The notes: a model not told the origin generated them from the sequence alone. 64,000 bases of DNA from Riptortus pedestris (GCA_019009955.1 CM032229.1:77793001-77857000); one strand, 5' to 3'; numbered from the stretch's first letter, positions 48,286 through 60,267 are shown. A program made the numbers and translations.

Positions 48286-49034
48286 AAGTCCGTCACGCAG
48301 GGGCTGCGTAAACTAAGCAGATTTCCCACGTGAAGTTTTACAATATAGAAATCTGCCTAATAACAACTGTAGTAGTAAGAAACCTCAAACCTAAAAAACA
48401 TTATTTAGGGCGTAATAACCCAGTATTTCATGTTTTCTAGCCCCAAAAAACAGTTAACCTAACCTCTAAACCTATTCACGAGGGACGATAGTTATGGAAA
48501 CGGCCGCCAGAGTCTCTCGTCCGGAAACTCCGAACATAAGCCTATTGGTGACACGCCAGAATACAAATGCAAATATCTCGGTTAATATTCAAGATAGAGA
48601 ATTAATGTATAGAACATTATTTATAGTAAATTTAATTTGCAATAAGATTGGTTCTATACAATCTTTTGATCCGACGTATAGTAACGGAGATATTTCGAAT
48701 TTTTTTTTCGAAAATCCACCCCTTCTAAATTAAACCAATCCCCCCCGTACCCCTGGTCCATTCAGTCAGCCGTTAACGACACGTGATCTTTCTTTATACA
48801 TAAAACGCTTAAATAGAAGTTTGGGTAAGGATCAAACCAAAAATTGCGACCGCTATAGCGTAAAAGACAAATATATATATTATATATAAACAGATATATA
48901 TATACAGTTTTGAACGACCCCTCATTTTCGTCATCTACTAGGTAGGATCGATGGACATTTGAAGAAAAATGTCGAAAATTCCGTCATGAGTACAACCTCA
49001 ATAGCTGATTTCCCTTAAGGGAAATCTGCTAAAA
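48286..49034 (+). mobile_element. Helentron-like element, complete, uninterrupted
   Basis: The 5' end is AAGTCCGTCACGCAGGGGCT with a displaced AAGCAGATTTCCCACG. The body matches 5071-7334 almost throughout. The internal (AT)n is at 48871-48904. The 3' palindrome GATTTCCCTTAAGGGAAATC lies at 49007-49026, followed by TGCTAAAA. It preserves the empty site of the piggyBac insertion. Confidence 0.75.
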
Positions 49035-49500
49035 CAGGTTACTTTGATGTGTTGACGTTAATTCACATACCGAGTTTAGTTCAGTTCGGTTTAATCATTT
49101 GTTCCCAATAAAATTTCAGACTCCAACTATAATTTTTAGAGTATACCTTGTGTATACTTCGGTATACGACAAAAGTTACTGTAAATAACACAATAAACAA
49201 CTTTTGTTATGTTCATATTTCAAGGCTACACTAACAGGAGTCTAAGACGAACAGGAGTGGGGGCTTATAAGGGAGTCCTGAAATTAAAAATAGCGATATT
49301 TTGTTTCGCATTGCTTTTTAGCCAAATATGCACATAACAAAAGTTGTTTATTTTGTTATTTACAGTAACGTTTGTTATATAAATTTTTGACGTATACCGA
49401 AGTATAAACAAGATATACTCTAAAATTTCAAGCGTGCGTGAACAATTTTAAAGGACATAAAAAACAAAACTTTTAAAACACTCAATGAATCTCTGTATGT
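49035..49500. repeat. two Helitron internal modules in opposite orientation
   Basis: A plus-type module (to ACAACTTTTGTTATGTTCAT at about 49198) is followed by a reversed module (CATAACAAAAGTTGTTTATT at about 49332), with CGTATACCGAAGTATAAAC. They form a loose palindrome. Confidence 0.6.
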
Positions 49501-49540
49501 GGGTTAGTATTAATGCCTCTTGGATTACAAGCTATATTAG

Positions 49541-49751
49541 CTAAGTTGCCCGGCTTCGCCTGGGAATTAATTTGAGGCTGAATGATGATGGTATTTTTTT
49601 TGGCAAGCCTTTACTTTGCACAATATTTTGACATTTCCCCGTCCCAGTGTATAGGGTTTATACCCGTCGTTGCTGTGTATTTGTTAATAATAAAAGTTAT
49701 GTAAGGCTTCACTGTACTCAATATTTTTAAATTTCCTGTCTCCTGTGCATG
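49541..49751 (-). mobile_element. Helitron-like 3' end fragment
   Basis: CTAAGTTGCCCGGCTTCGCC, TGGGAATTAATTTGAGGCTG and the standard 3' region up to CTCCTGTGCAT at 49750, where homology stops. Confidence 0.6.
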
Positions 49752-49759
49752 TAGTTTTT

Positions 49760-50860
49760 TTTAATAATGTAATGGACCATGTAATTCATAATCATAGAAA
49801 GTATTCTGTCTTCTAAACCATTTATGAAAAATAGTTCCATTCCCTTGATGCGGTACAAAGCCCAACGGTGACGGCTAGTGCCGGACTTACCAGGTCGGCA
49901 AATGCTAAGGCCCATGGCCATAAGGAGGCACACGGGCCTCAAATGAAAAACCTAAATTTAAAAAGGTATTAATTTAATTATTAATTAACACCACAAATAA
50001 TATTTATTTACATTTGTAAATTCACCCCTGATACATAATTCTATCAGTATTAGCAAATGTTGCCATCGTATTTTGCACTCTATGATATTCTTAGTTGGTA
50101 ATGTATTCTAAGGAACTAATGTTCAGAATTATTAATACAGTGAAATATATATATTTTTTAATATTTGCAATAGCCTACAATAAATATTCGTATGAATTAT
50201 ATATGCGCATGTTATAACGTAAAATTCATCAGCTACTTATTTTATTAATTTCAATTAAAAATAGTCTTATTAAAAACATGCTAGCAAGGGTATTATGATA
50301 GGGGAGGGCCCACATAGCTGCCAATCCAGTGCTGGTGACAGCTGTTTTAGGTACGTTTAATTGTTTTAGACAAAAAGTGGACGTTAATAAATAATAATAA
50401 TAATTGTTTTAGCTGTTTTATAACCGCTATTAAAAATACTCTTTTGTAAGTCTCGATTATAAAGTGTATATTCTACTGGTACATAGTGTCTTCAGTAAAG
50501 TATATCATATGCAGAGTTAATAAATACCCGAAATAACTGGGTGTACCTGCCCAGCATTCATCCTTTTAAATTATTTATTTATGATAATTAAACAAATTCA
50601 CATTCCTGAGGGTAACACTACATTGCAAAAAGTATAAGCATCAATTAACATATAAACATAGGCCGATATGACGTCGGCAGGGAAGCGGCAGAACTGATAG
50701 GACACAGGAAGTATTTCCACACCTCCCTATAGTCAGTGATGCCAACCTACCACTCATTTAGGATCTCAATCCTGTAATACATTAAATTATATTAATAAAT
50801 TAAAAATATAATATAAATTTGAATTAATTTATCCAGGTGAGGAGTTCATATTGGAAAGAA
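49760..50860. other. no gene seen
   Basis: AT-rich DNA. The open frame 49727-49942 (-) has no motif. A 31-bp SINE remnant lies at 50370-50400. Confidence 0.4.
50370..50400 (+). repeat. 31-bp SINE tail insertion with 12-bp target duplication
   Basis: Only the last part of the SINE (AAAAAGTGGACGTTAATAAA and ATA repeats) is present. It is flanked by TAATTGTTTTAG at 50358-50369 and 50401-50412. An extremely 5'-truncated retroposition event. Confidence 0.8.
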
Positions 50861-51390
50861 TTGTTGAGCATATCAATATTTCTATGTAAATTACTGCTCA
50901 TACATTGTTATACGAAAAAATGTTTAAAACAAAAGTCACTTTTAATAACACAAAAACCATCTTTTGTTATGTGCACGTTTGCCTTAAATCAAATAGAAAA
51001 TGAAATATCGCGAATTTATATTTCAGGCCACCCCAAATATTCCACACAACACCCGTTCCCGAACCTAAAAATGTAATAATCAATATATAGATCGGCTCAT
51101 CTTAAAATACTCTATATAAACTACACGTGGGAAATCTGCTTAGTTTACGCAGCCCCTGCGAGACGGACTTTTTATGTAGCAGAGTATTGTTTGTGTAGCA
51201 TGACTAGAAGTGGCGATTTGCTGAAAACTGAAAAAATCAAATATCTTGGTTAATATTCAAGTGAATAAATGTATATAACAATATTTATAGTACATTTAAT
51301 TTTCAATAAGATTGGTTCTATACAATTTTTCGATCTGACCTATGGTAACGGAGATATTTCGAAAATCCTCCCCTCTAAACCACCCTTGCT
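50860..51390. repeat. direct copy of module plus Helentron-like fragment
   Basis: AGCATATCAATATTTCTATG through GGCTCATC, the stem-loop end (CTTAGTTTACGCAGCCCCTG) and AATCAAATATCTTGGTTAAT to ACCACCCTTGCTCAT match 53535-54060 in the same orientation, about 2.67 kb away. Confidence 0.75.
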
Positions 51391-52404
51391 CATCCTCCTT
51401 TTTCTTGCAGAATTTTGATAGGTCTTTGATTTACTTATTTATTAAGATTTATTGTTCGACAAGCATATTTTTATATCTGTTGAGTCAAAAATGATGAAAT
51501 ATTCACTCAACTTTGCAGCAACAAATCCATCTATAGAACGTTTCACTTCGAGATGGCAGTATGTATTTTCAAGTCATAGTCATGGACTTGGCTCCATCTT
51601 CCCGAGTACCGTGTGGACTTGGCCCCTACTTCCCTGGCACATGTAATCTTCATATCTTCACGTCATGCATTTTTTTATGTCAATATCACGTTTTCCCCCC
51701 CAAACAAACACATACCCATCGTGATTCAGCATCCAAAAAGCGAATAAAACTAACCTTCGTTTCAAACTTAATTTCAGAAAAATATGGACTTTGCCCCTTT
51801 TTCCCCTGGAGCCTTCATATGATTTGTGGGGGCGGGATGCTACAATATTTGCCTCACCTCAGTTTTACAGTATAAATTAAATTATTTTTAGGGTACTACT
51901 ATTATTTATTACACCAGGTATATAAATTACTAGAAAAATCGAACTTTTCAATGTTTTGAATAAATAATTTAAGTAAAGCAATGTTGATAACACCCAGTGG
52001 GAGCGGAAGTTATCGGGTGGCTAACACAGTTAATTGTGTTAACTTATTTCCTGTGAATGTTGTATTTGCTTTCTACTCACATTTACTATGTCTATATAAT
52101 GTTATGTGCATAACTATGCTCGGATTGGTTTTCGACTGGAATTGTGTACATTATAGATGATATTTAATTATAATAAATCCGTCATTATGATTTGAATTAT
52201 TCACGATGTGTCAAACAGTGGAGAGGTATTGGTTAGGAACATATTTACATTTATTCTTTAAAACTAAAATTTCTTTTCTATAAGTCCTCTCTTTAACTGG
52301 CACTTACAGGAAAACAATGCGCCCAGAAGGTAAGTGTAGTTGTTGCACACTTTGATGCCTTGAGAAAAAGATACTATCATCATTCAGCTTCAAATAAGAG
52401 TGTT

Positions 52405-52411
52405 TATATAT

Positions 52412-52457
<46 letters not shown>

Positions 52458-52467
52458 TATATATATA
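52405..52467. repeat. (AT)n microsatellite
   Basis: AT repeat next to the Helitron-like 3' end at 52468. Confidence 0.9.
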
Positions 52468-53473
52468 CTAGCTCAGATACCCGGCTTCGCCCGGGAATTC
52501 ATTTGAGGTTTAATGATGGTGGTATTTTTTTGGCAAGGCTTTACTTTGCACAATATTCTGACATTTACCCTTCCCAGTGTTTAGGGTTAATACCCGTCGT
52601 TTCTGTGGATTTGTTAATAATAAAAATAAAAAAAAATTTAATTATTTATGTTAAAGACTTCACAGCCCACCATATTGACAAATTTCCCGTTACCTGTGCA
52701 TTATGCATAGATTTAAATTATTAAGGACAAAATAATATAATAATAATATTATAATTTGAATTAAATTTTTCCAGGTGAGGTACCTGTTAGATTCATATTG
52801 AAAAGATTGGTTGTAGCTAGAATTTCTCTAAATACAAAATAAACAACTTTTCTTGTTGCAAATTTGGCCAAATCCCAATAGGAAACGAAAATTCATATTT
52901 TTTTTATTTCTGGCCTCTCTTGTAACCCCCACGCCTGCCCGTTCCCTAGAAATATTAGTATGTCGTTATTATAAGGAAGGCGTTATTGCTAATACACATA
53001 CCGATTGTTTTTATTTAGTTCGGTTTAGTCTTTTATAACCAAATAAAATTGTTGACTCCCGCTATAATTTTTAGCGTAAAAAACGCCTTCATACCTTCGG
53101 TAATACGACGATAGTGTAATAACAAAAGTTTCTCTAAATAACAAAATAAACACACTTTTGTTATGTGCATATTTGCCGAAACCCCAATAGAAACGAAATG
53201 ATCACTATATTAAATTTCAGGTCTTCCTTATAACCCCCTACTCCCTGTTCGTCTCAGAAATAATAACATAGCCTAAAGTCCTAAGATGGGGTTATTAGTA
53301 ATATACAATACCAAGCTTCAATAAATTCTGTCAGCCGTTTAATGAGTGCTTGAAAAGGCAACAAACGACACCAAAGAAACAAAATGCAGTTAAGGTGTCA
53401 ATGACATTTGAGAACGAAAAGTTAACGTGAAATTTTCGCGAAAAAATCAATGTACAGACAGAGGTTACAATTT
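52468..53473 (-). mobile_element. Helitron-like element (inner right arm)
   Basis: CTAGCTCAGATACCCGGCTT, CGCCCGGGAATTC at the minus-strand 3' end. Internal modules start near 52826 and 53132. The 5' region is TGTACAGACAGAGGTTACAA at about 53451-53470. No coding capacity for RepHel. Confidence 0.65.
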
Positions 53474-53779
53474 TTATATAAATATATATAAATAGATATA
53501 TATATATATATATATATATAGTATATATAGATATCAATATTTCTATGTAAATTACTGCTCATTATCGTTGTTAAACTAAAAAGATGTTAAAACAAAAGTC
53601 ACTTTTAATAACACAAAAACCATCTTTTGTTATGTGCACGTTTGCCTTAAATCAAATAGAAAATGAAATATCGCGAATTTATATTTCAGGCCTCCCAAAT
53701 ATCTCCCACTCCCGTTCGAACCTAAAAATGTTAATAATCATATATATAGATCGGCTCTCCTTAAATTTCTCTATTATAA

Positions 53780-54190
53780 AACTTCACGTGGGAAATCTGC
53801 TTAGTTTACGCAGCCCCTGCGAGACGGACTTTTTATGTAGCAGAGTATTGTTTGTGTAGCATGACTAGAAGTGGCGATTTGCTGAAAACTGAAAAAATCA
53901 AATATCTTGGTTAATATTCAAGTGAATAAATGAAAAATTAACAATAAATTATAGTACATTATATTTCAATAGATTGGTTCTATACAATTTTTCGAACTGA
54001 CCTATGGTAACCGAGATAATTCGAAAATCCACGGCCCTCTAAAAAACCACCTTGCTCATTAGTTCAGCCATTAACGAACTGATCTTTTCTTTTTACATCC
54101 AACGACTAAATACGGTTCGGTAAACGATTAAACAATAATGTGACCGCTCAAGCCGGCAACATCAAATTAAATATATAGTAATATATATAT
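53780..54190. mobile_element. Helentron-like fragments
   Basis: A minus-oriented 5' end (GTGGGAAATCTGCTTAGTTT, ACGCAGCCCCTGCGAGACGG) abuts a plus-oriented body (GAAAACTGAAAAAATCAAAT to GTGACCGCTCAAGCCGGCAA), then (AT)n. Confidence 0.55.
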
Positions 54191-54202
54191 ATGATATATA
54201 TA

Positions 54203-54233
<31 letters not shown>

Positions 54234-55354
54234 AAAATTTTAACCTTCTGTCTACACATTGATTTATTTCGCGAAATTTCACGATAACTTTCGTTTCACA
54301 TGTCTAATAGCACATAACTCATTTTGTTTCTTTGGTGTCTGTTTGTTTGTTACCTTTTCATTCACTCAAAACGGCCTGAACCGAATTTTATGTGAACTTG
54401 GAATGTATATACTACTAACCAACTTAGACCTTTAGTCTTATATACCTCTGAGAACGAACAGGAGGGGGGGGGAGGTTATAAGGGAGGGACTGAAATAAAA
54501 ATAACAATATTTCGTTTTCCTACATTATTTCAGCAATTATGCAGCTATAACAAAAGCTGTTTATTTTGTATTTGAAGTAAACTATTGTTATATACACTTT
54601 TGTCGTATACCTAATAAAATGAGTATAACGTTAAAACTACTACGTAGTCAACAATTTTATTTGACACAAAAACTCAACCCACTAAACCAAACTCAGTATG
54701 TGAATTAGTAAAACACTAATGCCTTCCTTATAAAAAGCCATACAAACATTTCTAGGGATGGGCAGGTGTGGTGGTTATAAGGGAGGCCTGAAATTAAATA
54801 TAGTGATATTTCGTTTCCTATTGGGGTTTCGGCAAATATGCACATAACAAAAGTTGTTTACTTTGATGTTTAGAGAAACTTTTGTTATATACACTATCGT
54901 CGTATACCGAAGTATAAAGGCGTTAAACGCTAAAAATTATAGCGGGGGTCAACAATTTTATTTGGCACAAAAGATAAGAGGAGCCTACAATAAAAATTCG
55001 CAGTATATTACATTTTCTGTTCGGATTTCAGTCACTGTTGGTCTTTGTACTGTTTCAAGGGAAAGGATGTTTAATTCATACATAGTTTGGCGGAAAGAAT
55101 ACTTTCTATGTTTATGAACTACATATAAAAAAAAAAAAAAAAAAAAAAAATCTATATGCACAGGAGACGGGGACTATAAAAATATTAAGGACAGTGAACT
55201 CAATAACAAACTTAATAACAACATTATATTATTAAGAAATCCACAGCAACGATGGGTATACATCGGGAAATGTTAAAATATTGTGGAAAGTAAAGGCTTG
55301 CCAAAAAAAATACCACCATCATTAAAACTCAAATGAATTCCCGAGCGAAGCTAA
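54234..55354 (+). mobile_element. Helitron-like element (outer right arm)
   Basis: The 5' region is AACCTTCTGTCTACACATTG, inserted in an (AT)n tract. The 3' end GAATTCCCGAGCGAAGCTAA has lost part of the hairpin. A segment around 54970-55150 is unrelated and includes a long A run. Confidence 0.55.
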
Positions 55355-55381
55355 TAAGGTTTATTTTCGATTCATTTCTTT

Positions 55382-55512
55382 AAAAAAAGCACATAAGAAT
55401 TGTGACTTTTGTTATAAACATTTTTTCTTATAACAACGTACCTATTTGCTTGGTACGTTGTTATAAGAAAAAATGTTTATAACAAAAGTCACAATTCTTA
55501 TGTGCTTTTTTT
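55382..55512. repeat. perfect 61-bp inverted repeat with 9-base loop
   Basis: Left arm 55382-55442 and right arm 55452-55512 are exact reverse complements. The loop is TATTTGCTT. The right half continues as the usual module (GCATAGAAATATTG), so the left half is the added inverted copy. Confidence 0.92.
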
Positions 55513-55519
55513 TGCATAG

Positions 55520-56050
55520 AAATATTGTTTTTTTTTTTTGTTTTTTTTAAATGTTTTCTATACTGCAGTAAAGGAATTAATGATAGTCAAAAATGATAAT
55601 ACATGGTATATAAGTTTTTTTTTTTAACAGCATCTATTCAAATTACAAGAGTACGTATTCTAAAGAGTACATGAAATAAATAATTATGTCAATATAGCTA
55701 ATAATGATATTTAGAAGAATTTTAAAGCATTTTAGGTATCAGTTCAGCTCATCTTTAATGATTTTAAGGCCACCAAGTCATAATTGTGTTCAAACAATAA
55801 TTGTGGTTTAGTAGCTCCGTTCTGAAGAACAGTGTTTTTTATTAATGTTGTCCACTGTCTGTCATGAAGAATAACTAAGAATAGAACTATTGTTATAGTC
55901 GGCAATTCTTTCCCATGTTAGAATTTAACAAGCTTGGTACCTCACCTTGATAGATTATCACACTTCCATTGAACTTCTTGAATCCATATTAATTTTTTTA
56001 ACACCATTAAAAAAATTTCATAAAAAGCAATGTATATTGCCATGCACCCC
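55520..56050. other. no gene seen
   Basis: AT-rich DNA with T runs, ending at the LTR retrotransposon boundary. Confidence 0.45.
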
Positions 56051-56051
56051 C

Positions 56052-56271
56052 TGTTTTCATAATTAGTCCTGGTAATAAAACATACACAAAATCCTTAGAA
56101 AAAAGTCTATTTTATCAGTTATTAAGTACAGACAAGAATAAACTGGTATAACAAAAGAACACAAGATAAGTCTGTACATTATTATAATCCACCATAGAAC
56201 AAACATCCGCTTACCTCTTCCTACCATAGCTATAACCTTCACTTCCTTAACAGTAGTAGCCACATAAAACA
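56052..56271 (-). repeat. 3' LTR
   Basis: On the minus strand it starts TGTTTTATGTGGCTAC and ends AAAACA, with canonical TG..CA. It aligns along its whole length with 63450-63654, mostly with small indels. Confidence 0.85.
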
Positions 56272-56287
56272 TCCTTCTCTCTTTTCC
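56272..56287 (-). other. polypurine tract
   Basis: Minus-strand GGAAAAGAGAGAAGGA immediately before the 3' LTR, the expected position of the plus-strand DNA primer. Confidence 0.75.
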
Positions 56288-56699
56288 AATCTTTGAGGCT
56301 GCTGACATCTCTCCCTGCACCTCTTAGGGTCTGAACGCTGTTCAACAATGTATGTATGATTTCCAGTACCCCTCATCTACTGAAACCGAAGCCAGGCGAA
56401 ATGTACTCTATTCCGCTGACCACTCTGCCAGTATCAGGTCTCTCCACTAATGTAACTTATTGGCGCAACATGATTTTTGAAGAATTCTCCCCCGATGCCA
56501 GAAGTCGTACTTTTGGTACTGGATGTGATACGAAGATCTCCAGGACTGAATTCTTGGGCTCCTAGCACTTCCGTTATAATATCACTTCTCTGGTAATTGC
56601 ACGTTTTTTCTTCTAACTTAGGCTGTAAGTCAGCATTCATCACTTGCAAGTCCATCCTCAAAATGTTTTTAATTATTCCCACACTCTTTTTCAGCGATA

Positions 56700-57060
56700 A
56701 GAGTTGGAGTTGCGCATGATTAGAGGCTTTCGTGTGACAATGTCAAAGCAAGTATCATTGAAGAAACCTTGTATTTCTGCTGAAGCGAACGGTACATTGT
56801 CGCAGAGACCATTACCTCTGGAATTCCAAACTTTTAAGAAAAAAGATTTTAAAATTTTGGATGACTTCTTGAGCCGTTATTTGTGTTTCATGCCCACAAG
56901 CTCAATCCAGTTTAAATATGAATCAAAACCAGAACCAGGTAATCACGTGACTCATAGGTCCATAATTACCAAACACCCTCATCCATGGTCGTATGGGCAA
57001 TGGATACTCTTTAATATTTTTCTTGCAAACATCTGTCACTAGTACAATTTTTGATGAAAT
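56700..57060 (-). pseudogene. retrotransposon integrase core fragment
   Basis: Minus-strand frames give a WIELVGMKHK-type stretch and then a block with SDN- or CDNVPFASAE-like residues (56781-56805) matching the second catalytic Asp region of Ty3/gypsy integrases (DNGxxF-S). The frame changes several times. The remaining C-terminal region to 56290 is not clearly readable. Confidence 0.6.
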
Positions 57061-57553
57061 GCTCAATGTCCATATTTTTATTTGTGCCATATTGATTGTT
57101 GTTTAGCTCTCTCTTTCGATTTCATACCAGCGTGACTGGAGTGCAGAATTGCTAACATCTCCGGCCTCAAACTGGCTGGCACCTACAAATTCTATTCTGG
57201 CCAAACTACCAGATCTTCACATAGCAGTCACTTCACTTTCATCGTGAGGATAGGAGTGCTATTCCCCGTGTAGCTTCCTCGGCCAACGCCTTTGAATGTT
57301 TTTCTTTAGTTCATCATAATTTTGATCATTTTTTTCATGGGCCTCTACAAATTCTGTCCCATCTGCTGCTGATTGAATAGCCCAGTGCTTTCATAAATAC
57401 AATACCACAAATTCAATGTCACTTGCTGCTCATACGAGTCGTAGCTGTAACCGAGAAAGTGCATCAGGTATATAGCATTTCTCGACCATGAATATAATGT
57501 TATGTCGAAATCATAATTAAGTAATTTTAAGCCTGATACGCTGTAACCGGGGA

Positions 57554-57800
57554 CTAGATTTGCTGATGATCCTGTTTTAAGGATATTTTACTAGTGGTTG
57601 GGGGGGGGGGGGGGGTCGGTGTGTTCACAACAACTTTATTTCCATATAAAAACTGATGAGAAATTTTTAGCACCAAATTGGTACACCCAAAAGCACTTTT
57701 TCTATGAATGGCGTACTTTTGTTCTGTAACCGTAAGAGACCTGGTACGCAAATGCAACAGGACGCCCTTTCTTGAAATAGACATGCTCCTAATCCACTAT
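57554..57800 (-). pseudogene. retrotransposon RNase H fragment
   Basis: A frame with RSLTVTEQKYA and, about 25 residues later, HQFLYGNKVVVNT corresponds to Ty3/gypsy RNase H blocks between RT and integrase. A run of 17 G bases (57599-57615) disrupts the end. Confidence 0.7.
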
Positions 57801-57899
57801 TTTGATGCATCTACATGACATTTCAGACCACTTATTAGAATCAAAGTAGCTAAGAACTTGAGCGTCCAAGAATGGCATCCTTAAGTGCCTGAAACGATT

Positions 57900-58700
57900 C
57901 CTTCTCTTCGTTGACCCACTTCCAACTACTATCATTTTAGTAAGATTCCTTAATGGAGCCGACCTTTCCGACCAAATTTGGTATAAACTGTTGAGACATA
58001 TTTAATTAGAACCCAAGACTCTTAAAACGTCTCCTTTGTTTTTTGTCTGGCAATACTCTCATAATAGCCTCACAATATCCTATCATCAATTAGCAATTCG
58101 CTTCACAAGAAAATATTTGTCCAAGATACTGACAGATTTCCTTTATATTGTCATCTTCGAGCTAATAGATCGAACATTATATTTCCGAGCCCTATTCCAT
58201 TACTTGTTGACGGGGATTGATCATGATCTGCTCTGAAACTCCCGACTCCAACAAGGTCTCAAAATAACACAGACGCCAGGATATCCCCGAACAACCTGGA
58301 TACCTGGCGCTGAATAAATCTGGCACTGTCTGGTGCCGACCTTAAATCAAACGGCATCCTCTGAAATCTGAATCACCCAAAAATAGTGGCAAAAGATACA
58401 AAGATCAGCTGACGCACCCATCTAGCTCAATATGGAATAACCATCTTTAAGGTCCAATACAGTAAATAAACTCTTAACCTTGTAATGATTGGGGATATCT
58501 AATCGACAGACGGTATAACAAAGTATTCTCTCATAACAGATTTATTAAGTTTTCACATATCCAAACAGACCCTCAAATCACCATATCTTTTTTCCACTAC
58601 AACTACTGTTTACCTACACAGATGATAGGGTGACTTTCTGACTGATACCTTTTTCTTACCATCTCCTCTAATTTTAAATTCAAACGATCATGCAAAGCAT
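57900..58700 (-). pseudogene. retrotransposon reverse transcriptase, decayed
   Basis: Minus-strand frames include DLRVCLDM and LNKSVMREY (58520-58575), then LFTVLDLKDGYS (58441-58470), the fingers and first catalytic-Asp motif of Ty3/gypsy reverse transcriptases. A following RMPF-type block is in another frame (TTTCAGAGGATGCCGTTTGA near 58350). Numerous frameshifts. Confidence 0.75.
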
Positions 58701-58870
58701 AAGGCACTCTTCAAGTACTTTTCAATAAATGGTTGAAAAGAACTATCCTACTTAAATTGAATGCACAAATTTGAATCTCCCCAAAACCTTTCAAAAATGT
58801 CTCGGTTTTGACTGAACTATTTGCAACAGCTCATTTTTATGTTCTCAAACTCTTTTAATGATTGTTAAAT

Positions 58871-59440
58871 TTAACAGAATCGTGCAAATCCTAATAAAGG
58901 GGTTTTTCTCATGTTTACCACTGCAAACTGAATAAAGTGACTCTTATCACCAATAGAACATTCTAGCGCAGTAGACCCAACTAAAGGTATTCTTTCTCCT
59001 GTGTAAGTAACTGCCGAACAAACAGACTTAGAAATAGGTGCCCTCAGCTTAATAGCTAAATCCTTAGGTAGAACACTTATATCTGCTCCAGTATCAATTT
59101 TGAAAGATAGGCAAGAACCACCTATATGTACATCTTGAAACCAACAGCTATTTTTAGACTCTACTTCATCAATAGAAAACTTTTCGACAACGCCAACTTC
59201 ATTTTGTAGTTCAAGTTCAGCAACTTTCTTTGAATCTACTTCAACAACTGTACACGCAACAGCAAAATGGTCCATGCCTTTACACCGAGTACAAGATTTC
59301 CCCCATGCAGGACAATTACGAAACTTGTGGTGAGTTGCACACTGAGAACATTTTCGAACATTTGTAGATGACAATTTGTTAACATTTTTTGCTTTGCTAA
59401 TATCATGCACGTCAACAGAATCAGGCGTTTCTGTGTGCTC
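58871..59440 (-). pseudogene. retrotransposon zinc knuckles and protease
   Basis: A 179-codon frame begins in the nucleocapsid region. CSQCATHHKFRNC (C-X2-C-X3-H-X4-C) and CTRCKGMDHFAVAC (C-X2-C-X4-H-X4-C) form a zinc-knuckle pair with the CPAWGKSC linker seen in many Ty3/gypsy elements. The protease active site is KIDTGADISVLP, with a YTGERIPLVGST flap-like region. The listed Met is internal: the frame joins the gag frame upstream through a one-base shift in an A/T run (59469-59476). Confidence 0.85.
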
Positions 59441-59476
59441 GTCACGCCGGATATGGGCTTGTTTCTCTAAAAAAAA

Positions 59477-59865
59477 CTAATAATTCCTCTATAGGCAAAA
59501 ACTCAGTGGAACTGTCTTGTAATTCCCACAAATGTTTGGATTCTTTGTCTAGCTTACGCAACAGTATAAATTGTAATATTGCGTTCCAACTTTCAGTATT
59601 AATACCATAACTATTTATTGCACTTAGAACCGACCTAGTGGTATTAATCAGACTTTTATAGCTTGGCTGGACTCTACACTTGGATGGTCAATAGCCCTCT
59701 CCAAGTGTTTGTACACTACATATTTATTCCTCTGATAGACATTCAACAAGCTATCGAGAACTACCGCATAATTGGCGGACGTTAGGTCTAGTCCCGCTAG
59801 TCTGTCCAATGGTTCTCCCTCCAGTGAAGATTTAAGAAGTTGAAAACGACGGACATCGTCTAATG
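59477..59865 (-). pseudogene. BEL/Pao-like gag, C-terminal half
   Basis: The frame downstream of the hAT insertion reads DVRRFQLLKSSLEGEPLDRL, then YQRNKYVVYKHLERAI, matching the DUF1759 region of BEL/Pao gag proteins. The following WNAILQFILLRKLD and LWELQDSSTEFLPIEELL are typical of the later part. One in-frame stop or frame change at about 59640 separates the pieces. Confidence 0.7.
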
Positions 59866-60053
59866 CTATGATTCCCAAAGTGGTCTATATCGACCCTCAG
59901 GGGTCTATGACAACCTGCGAGGGGTCTATGTCAGCGAAAAAAAATGTTGGGGGTCCATGAAATGAAAATAGGGGTCTACGACTGTGGATCTCAACATACA
60001 CTGATAGTACCTATTTACTTACATTATACTATCTTATAATATAAAGACATATA

Positions 60054-60267
60054 AACTGCTCAAAAATGAATAGGGATATTGGCTGTTTTGTGGTATGTAT
60101 GGGGCCTAGCATATTTTTTTTATTTTTTATTATAAATATCATTAATATTTATTAGAAATTATTGTCTTTTTCCCCCATAAAAAAGAAATTTAATTAAGAT
60201 CGATTTAATTAAAATTAATAGGATAAGAAAAAATAACCAATATCCCTATTCATTTTTGAGCAGTATA
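60054..60267. mobile_element. ~213-bp Tc1/mariner-like MITE
   Basis: Inverted ends ACTGCTCAAAAATGAATAGG, GATATTGG at both sides (60056 and, reverse-complemented, 60238-60265), TA-rich flanks, no coding capacity. Confidence 0.75.

Larger units (their letters stand above)
51391..55354. repeat. right arm of the large inverted repeat
   Basis: Mirror image of 42718-47072: truncated TIR element (51391-51817), unique segment (51818-52412), Helitron-like (-), module, Helentron-like fragment, Helitron-like (+). The spacer between arms is ~4.3 kb. Confidence 0.8.

Noticed and set aside
51452..51875. Plus-strand frames of 64 and 104 codons
   Set aside because: They lie in the truncated TIR element and its unique flank; the mirror copy at 46.1-47.0 kb does not keep these frames.
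56356..56682. Open frames on both strands near the 3' LTR
   Set aside because: They lie in the decayed end of the retrotransposon between the integrase core and polypurine tract; no independent gene signal.
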